DNA of 64,000 nucleotides from Maylandia zebra (GCF_041146795.1 NC_135169.1:8080264-8144263), one strand, 5' to 3'; positions 12,301-23,699 are shown, counted from the stretch's first letter. The notes: a model not told the origin generated them from the sequence alone. Program-made: numbers and translations.

Positions 12301-13847
12301 ACTCTGAGCTTCTGATTAATGAAAGTTTTACATTATCATTCTAGGTGGTGGTTGCTAGGCGACAGGACCTGAACTGGAAGAGCTGATGGTGTAAATCTGT
12401 GGGCTGCAAACAACGGTGGAGGAGCTTGTGATCGAGGCCCCGATGGAAGGCACAGAGTGTACCATCCGGGGCCTGCAGGGGGCGCTTTGCCTGTTTAATT
12501 AATCATATTTGTAACCAGTCACACAGATGGGTCAGATAAGAGAGGAAACTTCTCACACGTTTCTTTCTCTGAGGTTGCACCGTCTCACTCCAGAGAGGAA
12601 GTTACTGCTGTAAACAGCCTGCTCGTGCGGTTCAACATTCATGCTGTGTTTAGGTGCACTCGTAGATCGAACCATCTATAACCCAAAAGCAGAACACACA
12701 GGATGACTTCACACTATCAGACAGCTTCCCCTGCACTCTCTGTTTCTGATGTTACACAGTCACAGCTTGTGTGTGTTTACATTTCACCGATCAGTCAGGT
12801 CAGCCTGTCAGCACAGCAGCTGTTTCAGCATTTTAGCTCACTTTACTGCAAAGATGCTGTAGAGAGTGAAACACACACAGATTAAATAACAGCAGTCACA
12901 TTTATATGTGTGTGTTCTGATGATAACTTTATAAGTGTTGCCTCATATTGAATAACTCCACTGTTACACTGAGTCATAGATCTGAGCTGTAAATGTTTGC
13001 AGGTGTGAAGCTGCTAAACAAGCTGTGAAGGTCACAACCAATAATTGAACTGCAGACATCAGTGCTTCATATTTGTCATATTTAAAATAGATGAATAAGA
13101 TGAAAAGAAGGAAATAATTAACCTGTCAGGCTGCTCCGTGCTGTTAAAATATGTATATGGAAATATTAAAAAACAATTGTGGATGATTTTTCAGCTCAAA
13201 GAGTTTAAAAAAATAATATCACAATGAGTGTGTTATGAGGAACAGCTGCAGTTTGCCTGTGTCACCAGCAGGGGGCGCCGCAGGTCAGAGTCGTTCTCTG
13301 GCGTCTTATGTTCCGTGATCGATGATTTATTAAAGTTATTAATCATCAAAATTAGCTGCAGCTGTGAGTCCATCATAAATGATTCAGAGTGAGGTCAGCA
13401 GGAACACCTGATGATGTCACACAGACCACGCACGCTCACCTGATTTAGACATAAGGTTGTGGTATCTAACATCAATGTTTGGTTTGCAGTACGTCCCCTT
13501 CTGAGCCCTCATGGTAGCCAGCCTTGCAGGAATATTGTTCCAGGCCTCTGCGGTCTTCACTCCAAAGTCAGTGAATCCAACAAACGTCCCCACATTGCTG
13601 TCAAACCTGATGATCTCTATCATGTTGTAATAGTAAGAGTCGGTGAACCGGATGTCCTTCAGCTCCGTGGAGTTAAAGTCACAGCGAGACAGTCTGTAAG
13701 TCATGAATCCATCTGAGAACAAACAGAACATCAGACCGAGGGCGAATCATGTCATTGATCAGTGTATTAGTGATCACTGGTGAGCGTGTTGATGGTACCT
13801 GCTGTGCTGAGGCTGATGAAGAGGAGGCAGAGGAAGGATGAAGCCAT
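9338..13847 (-). CDS. MHC class II beta chain
   Basis: This gene encodes the beta chain of the class II molecule that presents peptides to CD4 T cells at the cell surface. Six exons join in frame: 13847-13799 (signal peptide MASSFLCLLFISLSTA), 13712-13440 (beta-1), 10386-10173 and 10092-10025 (beta-2, split by an 80-bp intron), 9944-9819 (connecting peptide, transmembrane helix, tail) and 9363-9338 (last residues GRILVPTN), giving 251 aa. The beta-1 cysteine pair is seen in SRCDF and TYCKPN, with a glycosylation sequon NST. The beta-2 Ig pair is in MLVCSVYDF and KISCVVEH. The split beta-2 exon is a known percomorph trait. An extra cysteine occurs in QTHCYLEYTP, where serine or histidine is usual. 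No frame break is present. Intron 2 is 3.05 kb because of transposon insertions. Locus name (DAB-type) cannot be assigned from sequence alone. Confidence 0.93.
9728..9795. repeat. 17-bp tandem repeat, four copies, in class II beta intron 5
   Basis: The unit CTGGTCTGAACTGGTTT repeats at 9728, 9745, 9762 and 9779, the last copy with a small change. It lies 24 bases downstream of the exon 5 donor on the gene strand. Copy number is likely to vary between alleles. Confidence 0.9.
10445..11300 (+). repeat. Broken non-LTR reverse transcriptase fragment
   Basis: Degenerate reading in several frames gives LTSTEDIVRQWKEYFEDL, GLIPIFKKGD, NYRGITLLSLPGKVYARVLE and later LQVGDESLPQVEELKYLGV, which are order-preserving pieces of a fish LINE polymerase. 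The central catalytic part is deleted and frames change repeatedly. It lies in intron 2 of the class II beta gene on the opposite strand and resumes at 12142-12180 after the hAT element. The clade was not assigned. Confidence 0.75.
11301..12133. mobile_element. Non-autonomous hAT element nested in a LINE fragment
   Basis: The element starts CAGTGTTGGGTAAGTTACTT and ends AACGCATTACACCCAACACTG, with complementary tips. It is flanked by a perfect 8-bp duplication CCCACGAC (11293-11300 and 12134-12141), the hAT hallmark. Its 833 bp contain no transposase. Both ends are rich in TAATTAC and AGTAACT words, typical of a widespread fish family. It sits inside the LINE remnant, so it arrived later. Confidence 0.85.
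12472..12485 (+). promoter_or_regulatory. CTCF-like motif 1
   Basis: CCTGCAGGGGGCGC fits the core of the vertebrate CTCF consensus (CCASYAGRKGGC) apart from its third base. It lies in class II beta intron 2, in the same orientation as motif 2 about 0.8 kb away. Occupancy is inferred. Confidence 0.5.
13265..13278 (+). promoter_or_regulatory. CTCF-like motif 2
   Basis: CCAGCAGGGGGCGC is an essentially perfect match to the core CTCF consensus and lies about 160 bases downstream of the beta-1 exon on the gene strand. In mammals CTCF sites organise class II loci (XL9 between HLA-DRB1 and HLA-DQA1); a similar role here is inference. Confidence 0.6.
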
Positions 13848-13927
13848 GTTTCTAAGTTCTGCAGACAAACTGACTCAGTCTGACGGAATGCTGCTCGAGA
13901 AACAGGAAGTCAGGTCACATGACCACA

Positions 13928-13947
13928 GCATCATCTGTTGCTGTGGG
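13928..13947 (-). promoter_or_regulatory. X box (X1/X2) of the class II beta promoter
   Basis: On the minus strand this reads CCCACAGCAACAGATGATGC, close to the class II X1 consensus (RFX site) ending in a CRE-like X2. It lies 81 bases upstream of the start codon. Class II transcription needs RFX, CREB and NF-Y bound to S/X/Y boxes plus CIITA. The expected inverted-CCAAT Y box about 20 bases closer to the gene is not visible. Confidence 0.72.
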
Positions 13948-15106
13948 ATCAGCTCATAGTTCACACCCTTCACCTCCACGTGTGTTTCTGTCCGTTAAAG
14001 CTCTGAAAGCAGAGCAAACTGAAAACCTGCTTTCATTTACGTTTCAGTCACAGTCTGCAGTCATGGAAACATATTCGTGTGTAATAGTTATCTGCACCCA
14101 ACACTGATGTCAGACCTGCTGTAACAATGAGAAGAACCTGTAACAATGACAGTGATCAGATTTACAATCAGCTCTGTGGGTGTGTGGGACTCGTGTGTGG
14201 CTGATGTTCCTGCGTGGACGCCACAGTGTGATGTCATCATGGCGAGCTCTTCAGAGCAGCTGGATCACATTTCACTGTTACATTAACATTACACTCAATC
14301 TGCATTTAAATATTCAAGCAGAGAAATTCAGATTCACATTTATAAACCATTAACAGTCAGACTGCAGCAGATGAACTTCAGCTCGTATTAATGTTGTGTT
14401 ATTGAAGAGTATTTACATCACAATATGAAGCTGCTTCAGCTGACTGTTGTTGTGATTTTGTGCTGTAGAAATTAAACTGAATTAAATCCATATTCAGAGT
14501 AAATTTAAATGCCAGATATTAAAACATCTGGAATATAAACATGTTAGATTCATTTCTATAAACACTCACTGATTTTTCTTTCACCTGCTTTCATCAGCAG
14601 AGTCTTCATCAGGATTTAGTTTGACATCTTTGTGTTTGCAAAGACAAATTCAGACATCATTAATGTTCATTCTGTTAGAGCTCAAAGTCTGACTCCACAC
14701 ACACACACACACAGAATCTGTCATTAAACTTTATTGATATATGAAAATCTGAAACACGGTTTGGTAAACAAAGACACATTATAGGAGTTTATGAACACTG
14801 AGGTCACATCAAACTGATCTCAGTCTCATCACTTTTGTGGCAGGAACAGAGTCCAGGTAAAATCTGCTGGTGGTGCGAGAGCAGCTGAAAATAGCTTTGC
14901 TTTGAATTCCAGAGTTAAACTTTATTGACACCAGCGGCTGACGGCACAGCTCATACAGATGTTCCATTATTAAGCACGTCAGGTGAGGCAGGTAAACCAG
15001 AACAAAGGATCTGATGCTCATTACAGGCGAACTCTGCACACTCACCTACAGCACAGTCACACTGATTAGGAGCTCGTCATAGAATGACATCGTCACCGTG
15101 AGCCAA
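13948..15106. other. Intergenic spacer between class II alpha and beta genes
   Basis: About 1.1 kb separate the alpha stop from the beta promoter. No further gene is seen. Minus-strand AATAAA words lie at 14931-14936 and 14730-14735 and are good poly(A) signal candidates for the alpha gene. A short CA repeat occurs at about 14697-14712. Confidence 0.6.
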
Positions 15107-18100
15107 TCAGCTGCACTCGTTTCCTTTGATGAGGAAGAAGGTTCCAACAGCCACACCGAACAGACCGAGAGTCAGACCCACTCCACAGAACACAGAGGGT
15201 CCAACACCTGGATCAGGCTGAGCAGACGCCTCCACATCTGGAGACACAGACACACAGAGAGAAACAGGATGACATGTATGTCTATGTAACTATATACACT
15301 CTACATCTACCTGCACTGAGCATGTGCACTGTAACTTTCACGCAGACTCTTGAACATGTTTTTAATCACCTGGGTCATTAAGTGAAACCAAGAAAAGCCA
15401 AATCTGGAAGCATTTTAATGTTGTTGACAACACAAAGCCAGAGTGTAGAGGATATCATACGGAGCCGCTCCACAAACTGCACAGGCTCCTGACAGCTGTC
15501 CACCCATCAGTGCAATGGGAAGATGAAACACAGTCAGTTGAGTGTGAAGGTGCCAGTGTGTCTGCAACTGTTGCTGCTGCTGCATCTACAGCAGCATGCA
15601 GTACACCACCACATCCACCTGAACCAACCCAGAGCCCAAAGCAAAAAAAATGTAAATAGTTTAAATTTGAATTGTAAACAGACAAAAAACAACTATTTTT
15701 TACATTTTATGTGGAGTGAATAAATAAAAGCACATTTACATAACAAACATATATAAAGAAAAAACACAATTTTTTACATTAGTCATTCATTTTATGCATA
15801 ATCTTATATGGGTGTTAATAATAAATTAGTTAAAGCAACAAAACAACCTGAAGAGCCCCAAGAATGAGGTAACTATGAAAAACTATGGTGATTATGAGCA
15901 CTGTGACATGACATGGAGGGGAAATACACAGACGACCTGACAAAGAGTGAATGAAACACACACTAAATACACACAGGAGGTGATCAGGGCAATGGAAACA
16001 ACACATCTCCAAATATAATATAAGAAATTAAAATACACTCAAACAGCTGGATCACAGCTCTTCCCAAACAAGTAGGAATGAAGGCAAAGTAGCTACACTT
16101 GAGCATTTTAGAGGAAAAGAAACATTTAAATTCAAAGAACAAAAATATCTGTCTGGGAAAAGAAAAACAGGAATAACAGCTGTGTGATGCAGAACTGATC
16201 AAGTTATTTGAATCACTAGAATAGCTGATTAACCTCCACATATGTGGACATCACATCTTAGGTTGTCTGGACCATTATAGACATTATACTGTCACTGCTC
16301 GATCAGCATTTAAAACAAATGTCCTCATATGTGGATCTCATTTTTCTCAGAAACAACAATCAGGTTTAAAAAAGAAATCAGGTAATTCTTTGTTTCTACC
16401 CTCATCAGGTCCCAATCAGCCAAAACAGCAAAGAGAGATTAGAAATGCCATGAAAGAGAGAGAGAGGGAGGGTCTTAGGAGGGACAGAAAGAGCACAGTT
16501 AGGTGTTGTGTTGGAGAGAATCATAAAGAGATCAGTGGTATCTGAAACACTTGCCTTGATGCTGGTCAGACTGCGTGCAATCCTTCTTCTATGGCTAAAA
16601 TAGAAACAACATTTCAAAGAGCATCAGAGAAGCATAAAACACGAGGCCTTCACCCTGCAAAGCCCAAAGTGTCAGGCTTGAACCAGGAACTAAGTTTTTG
16701 AGAGTCCCACAACATCAGAGGGATTTTTACTGCTCAACAAAAGAAGCAAATTGCACTTTATATGTTTAAGGAATGAACTGGGAATGAGAAAGTAAGAGAT
16801 GCAGGAAGTCACACACACACTGGAGAGTGTGATTAGACAGTTTGTGGAAGAGGAAACATGCAAGTGAGAGGAAAAGGAAGTTAAAGAAAGGGAGAGTAAG
16901 AAGAGGTCGAGCTCACAGGACGAGAAAACAGTTACTTAACTGATGTTTGCACACACTCGCAATAACGACTCTCCTGACATGAAGGAAAACAGATAACTGC
17001 TCACAGATGAAGGAGCTCACCAACTGAAGGGTACAACACAGATCAGCAGGCCAGAGCCTGTGGAGGAGCAACACCGGCAGTACGCAGGCCAGGGTCAGCG
17101 ATGGGGCCTGCACAAAGGTGGAGTGGAGGAGTCAGGCGGAGGACGACGTCTAAGGGTTGGCAGGCGTAGGAGGGGAACAACTATCACCTAACTATCCATC
17201 ATATCTGCAGTGGACCACATGAAGCAGCTGCATCACTGATCCTCCCAACAAACTCCTAAGATTAAAGCCCAGAGCTCCAGCCCTCGTCTTACTGTATTTC
17301 ATTACTCTGTATTTATATGTTTATGATGGCCCCAATGAGCATCACATTATTGAAGGGATGAGACCTGCACAGAGGGATTTACATAAACGTTACATCATAT
17401 ATGGATTATGTGTTGTGGTGCTGGCTTGATGGTAAAAAGAGTTTGAGTCTTGTAGTCCGAGCAGACAGACTCCTGTAACGTCTGCCAGATGGTAACAAGG
17501 AGAACAGCTGATGTGCTGGGTGGCTGTGGTCCTTGATGATGCTGTGTGCTTTGAGACACTTCTGGGGATAAACATCCTGAGTGGCAGGAAGCCTCGTGCC
17601 AGTGATGCTCTGTGGCTTCCTGCTGCTGCAGAGCAGCTTCTGTTCCAAACTGTGATGCAGCTCGTCAGCAAGCTCTCGGTCTTAGATTGTAGAAATTTGG
17701 AGGGATGGTTGGCGTTCATGCCAAACTTTGCAGATATGTAACATGGAGGGAGGAGCAGAGGTGACCTTTGACCAGCCACTCAAGGCACTTGATGATGACG
17801 GATGTCAGTGCAACAGGGCGGTAGCATTTCAGACAGGAGACCTCTGATTTCTTAGGAATGGGGATGATGGTGGTTGTTTTGAGGGATGTGGGGACCCCTG
17901 ACTGCCTCAGGGAGAGGTTGAAGATGTTGGTGAACACCCTGCCAGCTGGTCGGCGCATGCTCTGAGAACCCGGCCTGAGATGCCGTCCGGTCCCGGAGCT
18001 TTGTGAAGATTGACCTTTTTGAAAGACCATCTCACAGCTTCTGTTTTAAGAGTATAAGTTACAGCCTCACTGTGCTCCTGAGGATAGAGCAGCGGCTCCT

Positions 18101-21100
18101 CGTTGTCTGCAACAAAACAAGCGTAGAAGTTGTTGAGCTCGTCTGTGAGAGACGCTGTGGGCTGGACACTGCCGTGTTTTCCTTCTTGTAGTCAGTGATG
18201 CAGCGTAGTCCATTCAACAGGCGCCTGGCGTCAAAGCTGTGGTAGCTGGACTCCACTTTGTCCCTGTAGTCCTTTGTGGCCCCTTTTCAGAGGTCGTACC
18301 TGGCTGCTTCATATGCATCAGAACGCCCTGAGTTAAAGGCAGAGGTCCGCACTTTGAGCTTAGCAAGAATGTCCTTATCTACCAGGGTTTCTGATTTGGA
18401 TATTTGCAGACGGTGGTTTTAGTGATGATATCGTCCATGCATTTTCCAATATATCCAATGACAGAGTTCATTGATGTTGCCATCAGCTGCACCCTCAAAC
18501 ATCTGTCGGACCTCCTCACTCTCACTGTCTCATTTAAAGTGTTGCTGACTCAGAGCTCCTGTCTGTGCTGATATTACGGTGCAAACCAGAAGGATTTCAG
18601 TTACATGTATTATTTCAAATTAAGGGAAATGGGGTTGTTAAGTCTAATTGTTGAATGTTGTCATTGTGCTTCTTAAATTTGTAAGGTCTTAGTTCAATCT
18701 ATAGGGTAAACTGTCTGCCTCAGAGTCAACCACCCAAATATGTAACAAGGTCCAATAGGGAACTTTGTATGATTGTAAACTGAAATTCATGCATGTCTGT
18801 GTAAATGTGTATGATTAGTCTAATACAGCTGCTTTAGCTTTTCAATGGGTCCTTTACCGTAAGAATAAAGGCTGTCATGCTAATAACGTATGCTTTATTG
18901 ATCTCCGTGGGGAAATTACTCTCTCTGCATGTAACTCAGTGTAACAGTGGGCAGCAGAAAAATCAGGCGCCCGGGGAGCAGTGTGCAGGGACCCTCAGGA
19001 GTACCTCAGGGTAGCCGTTCAGTGGGGGCGTCCACACTACCCACTGAGCTATCCCTGCCCCCGACTGGATGACAGAGATATACTGTGTCATCTAGTCCCT
19101 GCCAGTATTCATGCTCGAAGGCTTTTCAGGGAGTTTTTAGGACATCCTGATAATAATGAATGACAGTCGTCCAGCCTGGAAGTAACAAATGCATGAACTC
19201 ATTTTTCAGTAAGTGTGAGACAGGATATTTCTAATTTTAGAGATAGAAGCATGGGTGCAAAAATGGAAGAAAGCAGTTTTCAATATGTGCATTGAAGGAC
19301 AGATCCTGGTTAAAAATCCAGACTAAGTATCTGGTTAGATACCATATATGTCTAAGGTTTTTTAGGACAGTAAACTCAGTCTTATCTAAATGTAGGAGCA
19401 AAATGTTCGAGGTCATCCAGGTCTTTGGTTTCTGGAGACATTCCTGCAGGTTGACTGGTGTGTGTTGGATACATGGAAGAGGGTGTCATCTGCATGACGG
19501 AGGTATGTTATGCCTATTGTGGTGTTACCTAAAGGACGCATGTGTAATGTAAACAGAACTGGTCCTAGCACTGAGCCCTGTGGAACTCCAGAAATAACCC
19601 TGAAGCTATCAAAGGACATTTCACAGCTCACACTCAGACCTTTGTTCAGAAAAAGAAGCTGCACCAAGATGAAATCCAAAACTGGGAATTAATTGTTTAA
19701 TTATATCAATTTCACATATGGTGTCATGTAATCCACGTATGTAATTTGTGTCTACTGGTATGTTTCATGCCTTATTTTCATTTTCCTATAATTAGTCTCG
19801 TTTTAAGTTTCTTGAGAATTCTTTCAGGGATGCTGTGTCGTCTGCTTTGCAAACGAACAGGAATTCATTTGTCTTAAATTGGTTGACCAGGGGAATGTTA
19901 GGAAAGTATACTTATATAACTATATGCACTATATATCTATGTGCAGTGAACATATGTACTGTAACTTTCAAGTAGTTTTGCCCTCACCGTGGGTTATTAA
20001 GGTGGTTACGTTGTAACAGATACTGAACACATCACAGTAAAGTCACCTTAACGATCATTACAATACTACTGTATATAACCTGTATAATTAGGTCAGCTAT
20101 TATTAACATGTTTATCATAAGATTATGCCACTTGCTGTCAGAGCACCTGTTGATGCATTCTGCTTGTTGCGAGATTTAACAACCAGGATTAATATGTGGC
20201 GTTTGACTGTGTCGTGACCTATTGTGATAATGCAAAGCAAAGAGTTCATCAAAGGGCCCCCAGCTGCAGATAACCCTGATCCAGAGCCCTGACCAGCCCC
20301 TGACCCAGCACCAGCTGTTTTTGGCTGGAGGACGAGTGGAAAGTTACCCTGCAGCAGCAGCAGGAGGTGGAGTTACTGGCCCCTATAAAGAGAAGCCACA
20401 GAGACATCTGCTCTGTCTGTCTCTGTGTTGCTCTGCTGTCTGTACTTAAGGCTCTACAGCCCACAGTTTGCTTTGCTTGCTTTGCTCTGTGTCGTCTTGC
20501 TGTTCTCTGTATGTTCTTACTTACTGTTCATATGATTCAGTGTATTAAACTCTGTTCCCATCGTTGGTGGGATGAGATGATCATATTGGCTCCAAAATGT
20601 GTGACAAAAATCATCGTGTCAAACTATCAGATCAGATCCAGCTGCTCTGATGAACACTGGCCTCAGTCTTTTGTTTAAATAAAGTTTTCTTACTATAGAT
20701 CTTGGTCAGTGGTTCAGTCAGGGCCAGATGTCGCACTGTGCAGCTGTAGATGTCTCCCAGCTGTGCGGTGAACTGCAGTCTGGAGATCTGGGTGAAGGGT
20801 CCATCTTTGTTGGGATAGGGAACGTTGGTGCTGGATCCTTCTGTGACCTTCTGTCCGTTCTTGGTCCAGGAGACGTTGACAGGAGCAGGATAGAAACCAG
20901 TCACGTGACAGATCAGAGTGTTCTCCTCTCCAAACTCCACCTCGTCTCTGGTGTAGATCATCACAGCTGAAGGAGCATCTGTGCACAAACACATCAGGCA
21001 GAGGATCAGAGCTTCAGCTGGTTCCCATCGATCGTGATAAACATCAATGACTTGTTCAGTCATTCACTGAGATGATGCCATCATTGTCTGTGTGAGAGAA

Positions 21101-21729
21101 ACCAGCCTGACGAATCGTGAAGTTAAACTAGAGAAACAGGAGCACAGACAGAACTCTGCTCAGCTCCAGAGAAACTAATGAAGAAAAATAAATGTGGTCT
21201 TTAATAGAAACACAAATAGAAACATGTCAATTTCTAAATGTGTTTAAGGTGGAATGATTTCATACCTTTAATCAGTTTGTTTCACTGGCTGTGTTTGATT
21301 GGACTGATCATTTCAGGTAAACACAGGTGAGGTGAGACACACGTTAAATGTTTGTATTTACGGTTATTGGAAGGGTAGTCCTTCATCACCGCGCCAAGAG
21401 CCTTCAGGTTGTGTCTGCAGACCTTCAGCTCAGTCACAGCTTGTTTATAAGCGCCGGGGTAAGTCATAGGATCGGCAAAAGGAGGCAGCATGTAGACTTC
21501 CGTGTGGTTGTTAAAGTCTGCGTAGGCAACCTCCTCCCCATCCAGTCCATACATGTCCTCTGCATCGAAGTCTGAACAGCCGTTTATATGAACGTCACCG
21601 TGCAGACCTGAAATGAAACACCGATCAATAAGCTGCTGCCGGCCTGCCAGAGTTTACCGAGACAAACTCACCATCGGCAGAGACACAGAGGACACAGGAG
21701 AGGAAGAGGAGCAGCTCCTTCATCTTCAT
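15107..21729 (-). CDS. MHC class II alpha chain
   Basis: This encodes the alpha partner of the class II heterodimer. Four exons join in frame: 21729-21672 (signal, [18 protein letters not shown]), 21607-21362 (alpha-1), 20978-20694 (alpha-2 Ig domain) and 15237-15107 (connecting peptide, transmembrane helix, short tail ending KGNECS), giving 239 aa with all introns in phase 1. Alpha-1 has the fish-type cysteine pair (INGCSDF, KVCRHN), the DMYGLDGEE motif and an NHT sequon. The alpha-2 Ig cysteines are in [10 protein letters not shown] and YSCTVRH. The transmembrane segment [17 protein letters not shown] has GxxxG motifs, as used for alpha/beta pairing. No disabling mutation is seen. Intron 3 is 5.4 kb and filled with retroelement fragments. 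The gene lies upstream of, and on the same strand as, the beta gene, the usual fish A-then-B order. Confidence 0.93.
15238..17389. other. Class II alpha intron 3, unique part
   Basis: No coding region with support was found. A minus-strand frame at 16913-17113 begins with a hydrophobic signal-like stretch, but it lacks a partner exon. The region is AT-rich with several (GA)n-like words near 16455-16470. Confidence 0.4.
17390..18520 (-). repeat. Degenerate CR1/L2/Rex-like LINE polymerase fragment
   Basis: Read from high to low coordinates, the minus strand gives [19 protein letters not shown], then [20 protein letters not shown] with [13 protein letters not shown], then [20 protein letters not shown]. 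These are the linker, the first reverse-transcriptase motifs and the C-terminal tail of a fish LINE. The catalytic core is missing and frames are broken. It lies in the same orientation as the class II alpha gene, inside intron 3. Confidence 0.75.
18521..19079. other. Intron 3 spacer with short retroelement-tail-like words
   Basis: No gene. The word TTTATTGATCTCCGTGGGG at about 18895 resembles tails of fish LINE or SINE elements. Nothing else could be assigned. Confidence 0.3.
19080..19690 (-). repeat. L2-like LINE reverse transcriptase fragment
   Basis: The minus strand reads [20 protein letters not shown], followed by HADDTLFHV, the conserved QG and YADD region of an L2/Maui-type polymerase with the tyrosine changed to histidine. 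Sequence at 19080-19165 matches the style of the 3' coding end of the same family. Related plus-strand pieces occur at 41100-41240 and near 63600. Confidence 0.75.
19691..20693. other. Class II alpha intron 3, 5' part
   Basis: Nothing recognisable. Small open frames (for example 20249-20464 and 20367-20678) have no domain, and the second runs up to the alpha-2 exon by chance. Confidence 0.35.
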
Positions 21730-21830
21730 CAGCAGCTCTCTGACCGTTAAACTGTGTGTGAGTATGTGTGTGTGTGTGTGTGAGTGAACCGACTGAAAGT
21801 GTAGCAGCAGCTGAGCACTAACTCAGAGTA

Positions 21831-21840
21831 GCCAATCACA
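21831..21840 (-). promoter_or_regulatory. Y box (inverted CCAAT) of the class II alpha promoter
   Basis: The minus strand reads TGTGATTGGC, an NF-Y site. It lies about 100 bases upstream of the start codon and about 15-20 bases downstream of the X box on the gene strand, matching the spacing of class II promoters. Confidence 0.75.
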
Positions 21841-21854
21841 GAGGTCACACCCCA

Positions 21855-21874
21855 TGATGTCATCAGTATCCAGG
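21855..21874 (-). promoter_or_regulatory. X box (X1/X2) of the class II alpha promoter
   Basis: The minus strand reads CCTGGATACTGATGACATCA, matching about 15 of 20 positions of the class II X1/X2 consensus (RFX site plus CREB site). With the Y box it forms the expected X-Y module, which implies RFX/CREB/NF-Y and CIITA control. A convincing S box further upstream was not identified. Confidence 0.75.
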
Positions 21875-21879
21875 CAGCT

Positions 21880-23139
21880 GAAGGGAAAACGATCTACAAA
21901 CAGCTGGAGACAGCTCCAATCAATCATCAGTATTTATAGACTCTTCACAATAATGTTTATCGTCATCAGTTTCCCCTCTGATGATTTTCAAAATAAAACA
22001 AACTTTATTTGAAAAACTGATTCAGTTTGTTTACAAAGATTTAGAAGAAGAAATAAAATATGAATTTGTCTTTTAAAATGGTTTCTGTGTCTGGGCCTGA
22101 TTAGAACATGTTACATCACAGCAGCCTGAAACATTCATCATGTTCACCTCTTCCAGGGTATTACCTGCACACACACACACACCTGTAGGAATCAGCACAA
22201 ACACACCTGGATGATGTCACTTAAAGGTGTCAAGAAGTAGAAGAAGGTGGAGAGATCAGCAGAGCTCACGTGTACGATGATAATCTGCAAGAAAACAAAG
22301 GTGACGACACTTTTATTCAGCAAAGCTTTGTGACACACGATCATTATGTGCTGTGTTCAGATCACAGGCTGCAGATTGTTTAGATGTTGTTCCCAGCTGG
22401 CTGCAAACTTTGCTGCTCATCGTCTACTTCAGGGCAAGCAGCTACTTCACTGTCAGCACTGTGAATGTCCTGATGCTCCTCAGCATCACACTGCACACAG
22501 ATACTGTCTCCAACACTCCAACACCAAACAATCATTTGCCAGCTTTTCCTGGAATACGCAGCGTTCTGTGTCCACCTTCCTGTTCTTGACAGGTGCCAGG
22601 ATTGGTCAGGATTCATCTCTTGTCATCTGTGTCGATCGTGCAGGCTAGTGACGTACATCTCCCGTGCTGTGATCTGAGAGTCAGCTGATCGACTCAAAAT
22701 GAGAGTAAACTACATCAGGTTCGTGTTGGTGGATGGAGTCAAACATCAACACGCTGATGTAAACTAAGAGGTGTAGCTGAGTGTGTGAGCTGGCTCAGGC
22801 TGTGCAGAGCTCCACCTGTGGGGCGGGTCCGGGCCGTCAGAGCTCTCTGCTTCACCACAACCACGACTCTCAGGCTCGGCTTAGTTTTTAAAATAACGTT
22901 ATAGCTTCACACTCCTAAAATACAGTGACAGGGAAACTAAGACTTATTGTAGCACGTGTCAGTCATCTATTCTCGTTCTTGATTGGTCACTGACGACATC
23001 ATCTCTTAGAGGTTCATTTGGGTGTCGTGTCTCTGACAGCAGGGAGACGAGACGATGAAGAGGAGGGTAAAACGTTAGTTCAGCTTAAAGGTTGAAATAC
23101 TGCTTTCACTCCCTGAATGCTCCGGTCTAATGTTCATGT
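21880..23139. other. Upstream flank of class II alpha, no gene seen
   Basis: About 1.3 kb with no supported coding region. Overlapping frames at 22346-22648 occur on both strands without any domain and are not called. Confidence 0.4.
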
Positions 23140-23345
23140 GTTTCTGTGATGAGGAAGCTGAAAATCAGACTGACGACCTGGAGAACCACGTCCGACGCAA
23201 GAAGCTGCGTCTGTTTGGTCTCTGGGACGGCGCCGAGGATCAGCAGTTGCACCCTAACACCTCGAAAGCCAAACCAACACAGGTGTCCTTATCTGATTCC
23301 TGAACCTCCAAGATCGGGAGTTTGTTTTCCGCTCCACAAAACAAC
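23140..23345 (+). repeat. LINE ORF1-like fragment
   Basis: One frame reads NQTDDLENHVRRKKLRLFGL, which resembles the RRM-entry region of L1-type ORF1 proteins (IDDLENRSRRxNLRIxGxPE). A stop follows soon after. Only this fragment survives. Confidence 0.6.
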
Positions 23346-23589
23346 TTAACATCGAGCTCATCAAAGTGAATTGTTACGTTTTAGAACTGAATATAATAAA
23401 TTGTCTTCTGATGCATCAGCAAAAAGTCTAATGTGGCAGTTTTAGTATGACCAAGGAGGGAAAGCGAGAAAACTCTTGGTATGGAGAATGAAGGAAATGC
23501 AGAGTGAGAGGAATGTATCAGTCGATCCATCTGAACTTCAGTTCCCGACACGAACAGAAGACACAAAGCAGGAATTAGACAGACGTCTA

Positions 23590-23660
23590 ACTATTGATCA
23601 CTCATCAGGGGTGCCCGTTATCTCCAATGCTATTTATTCTGACTATGGTGATGACACTAG
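23590..23660 (+). repeat. L1-like reverse transcriptase fragment (GCPLSPMLFILT)
   Basis: The frame HQGCPLSPMLFILT is the conserved RQGCPLSPLLF motif of L1-type polymerases. About 47 bases here are identical to 33360-33406, after which the two copies diverge by a small indel, so both come from the same family. Confidence 0.7.
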
Positions 23661-23699
23661 AGAGCGAAAATGTCAGAAGAAAGCTTCAGTGTGCCCATG

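Larger units (their letters stand above)
12142..13439. other. Remaining intron 2 of class II beta, with CTCF-like motifs
   Basis: Apart from about 40 bases of LINE continuation at its left end, this stretch contains no coding region or clear transposon. It does contain two strong CTCF-like words, listed separately. Confidence 0.5.

Noticed and set aside
16913-17113. Minus-strand frame with a signal-peptide-like start in class II alpha intron 3
   Set aside because: Single short frame without a partner exon, domain or promoter support.
22346-22648. Overlapping frames on both strands upstream of class II alpha
   Set aside because: No recognisable motif on either strand; coding on one strand would be an accident of the other.
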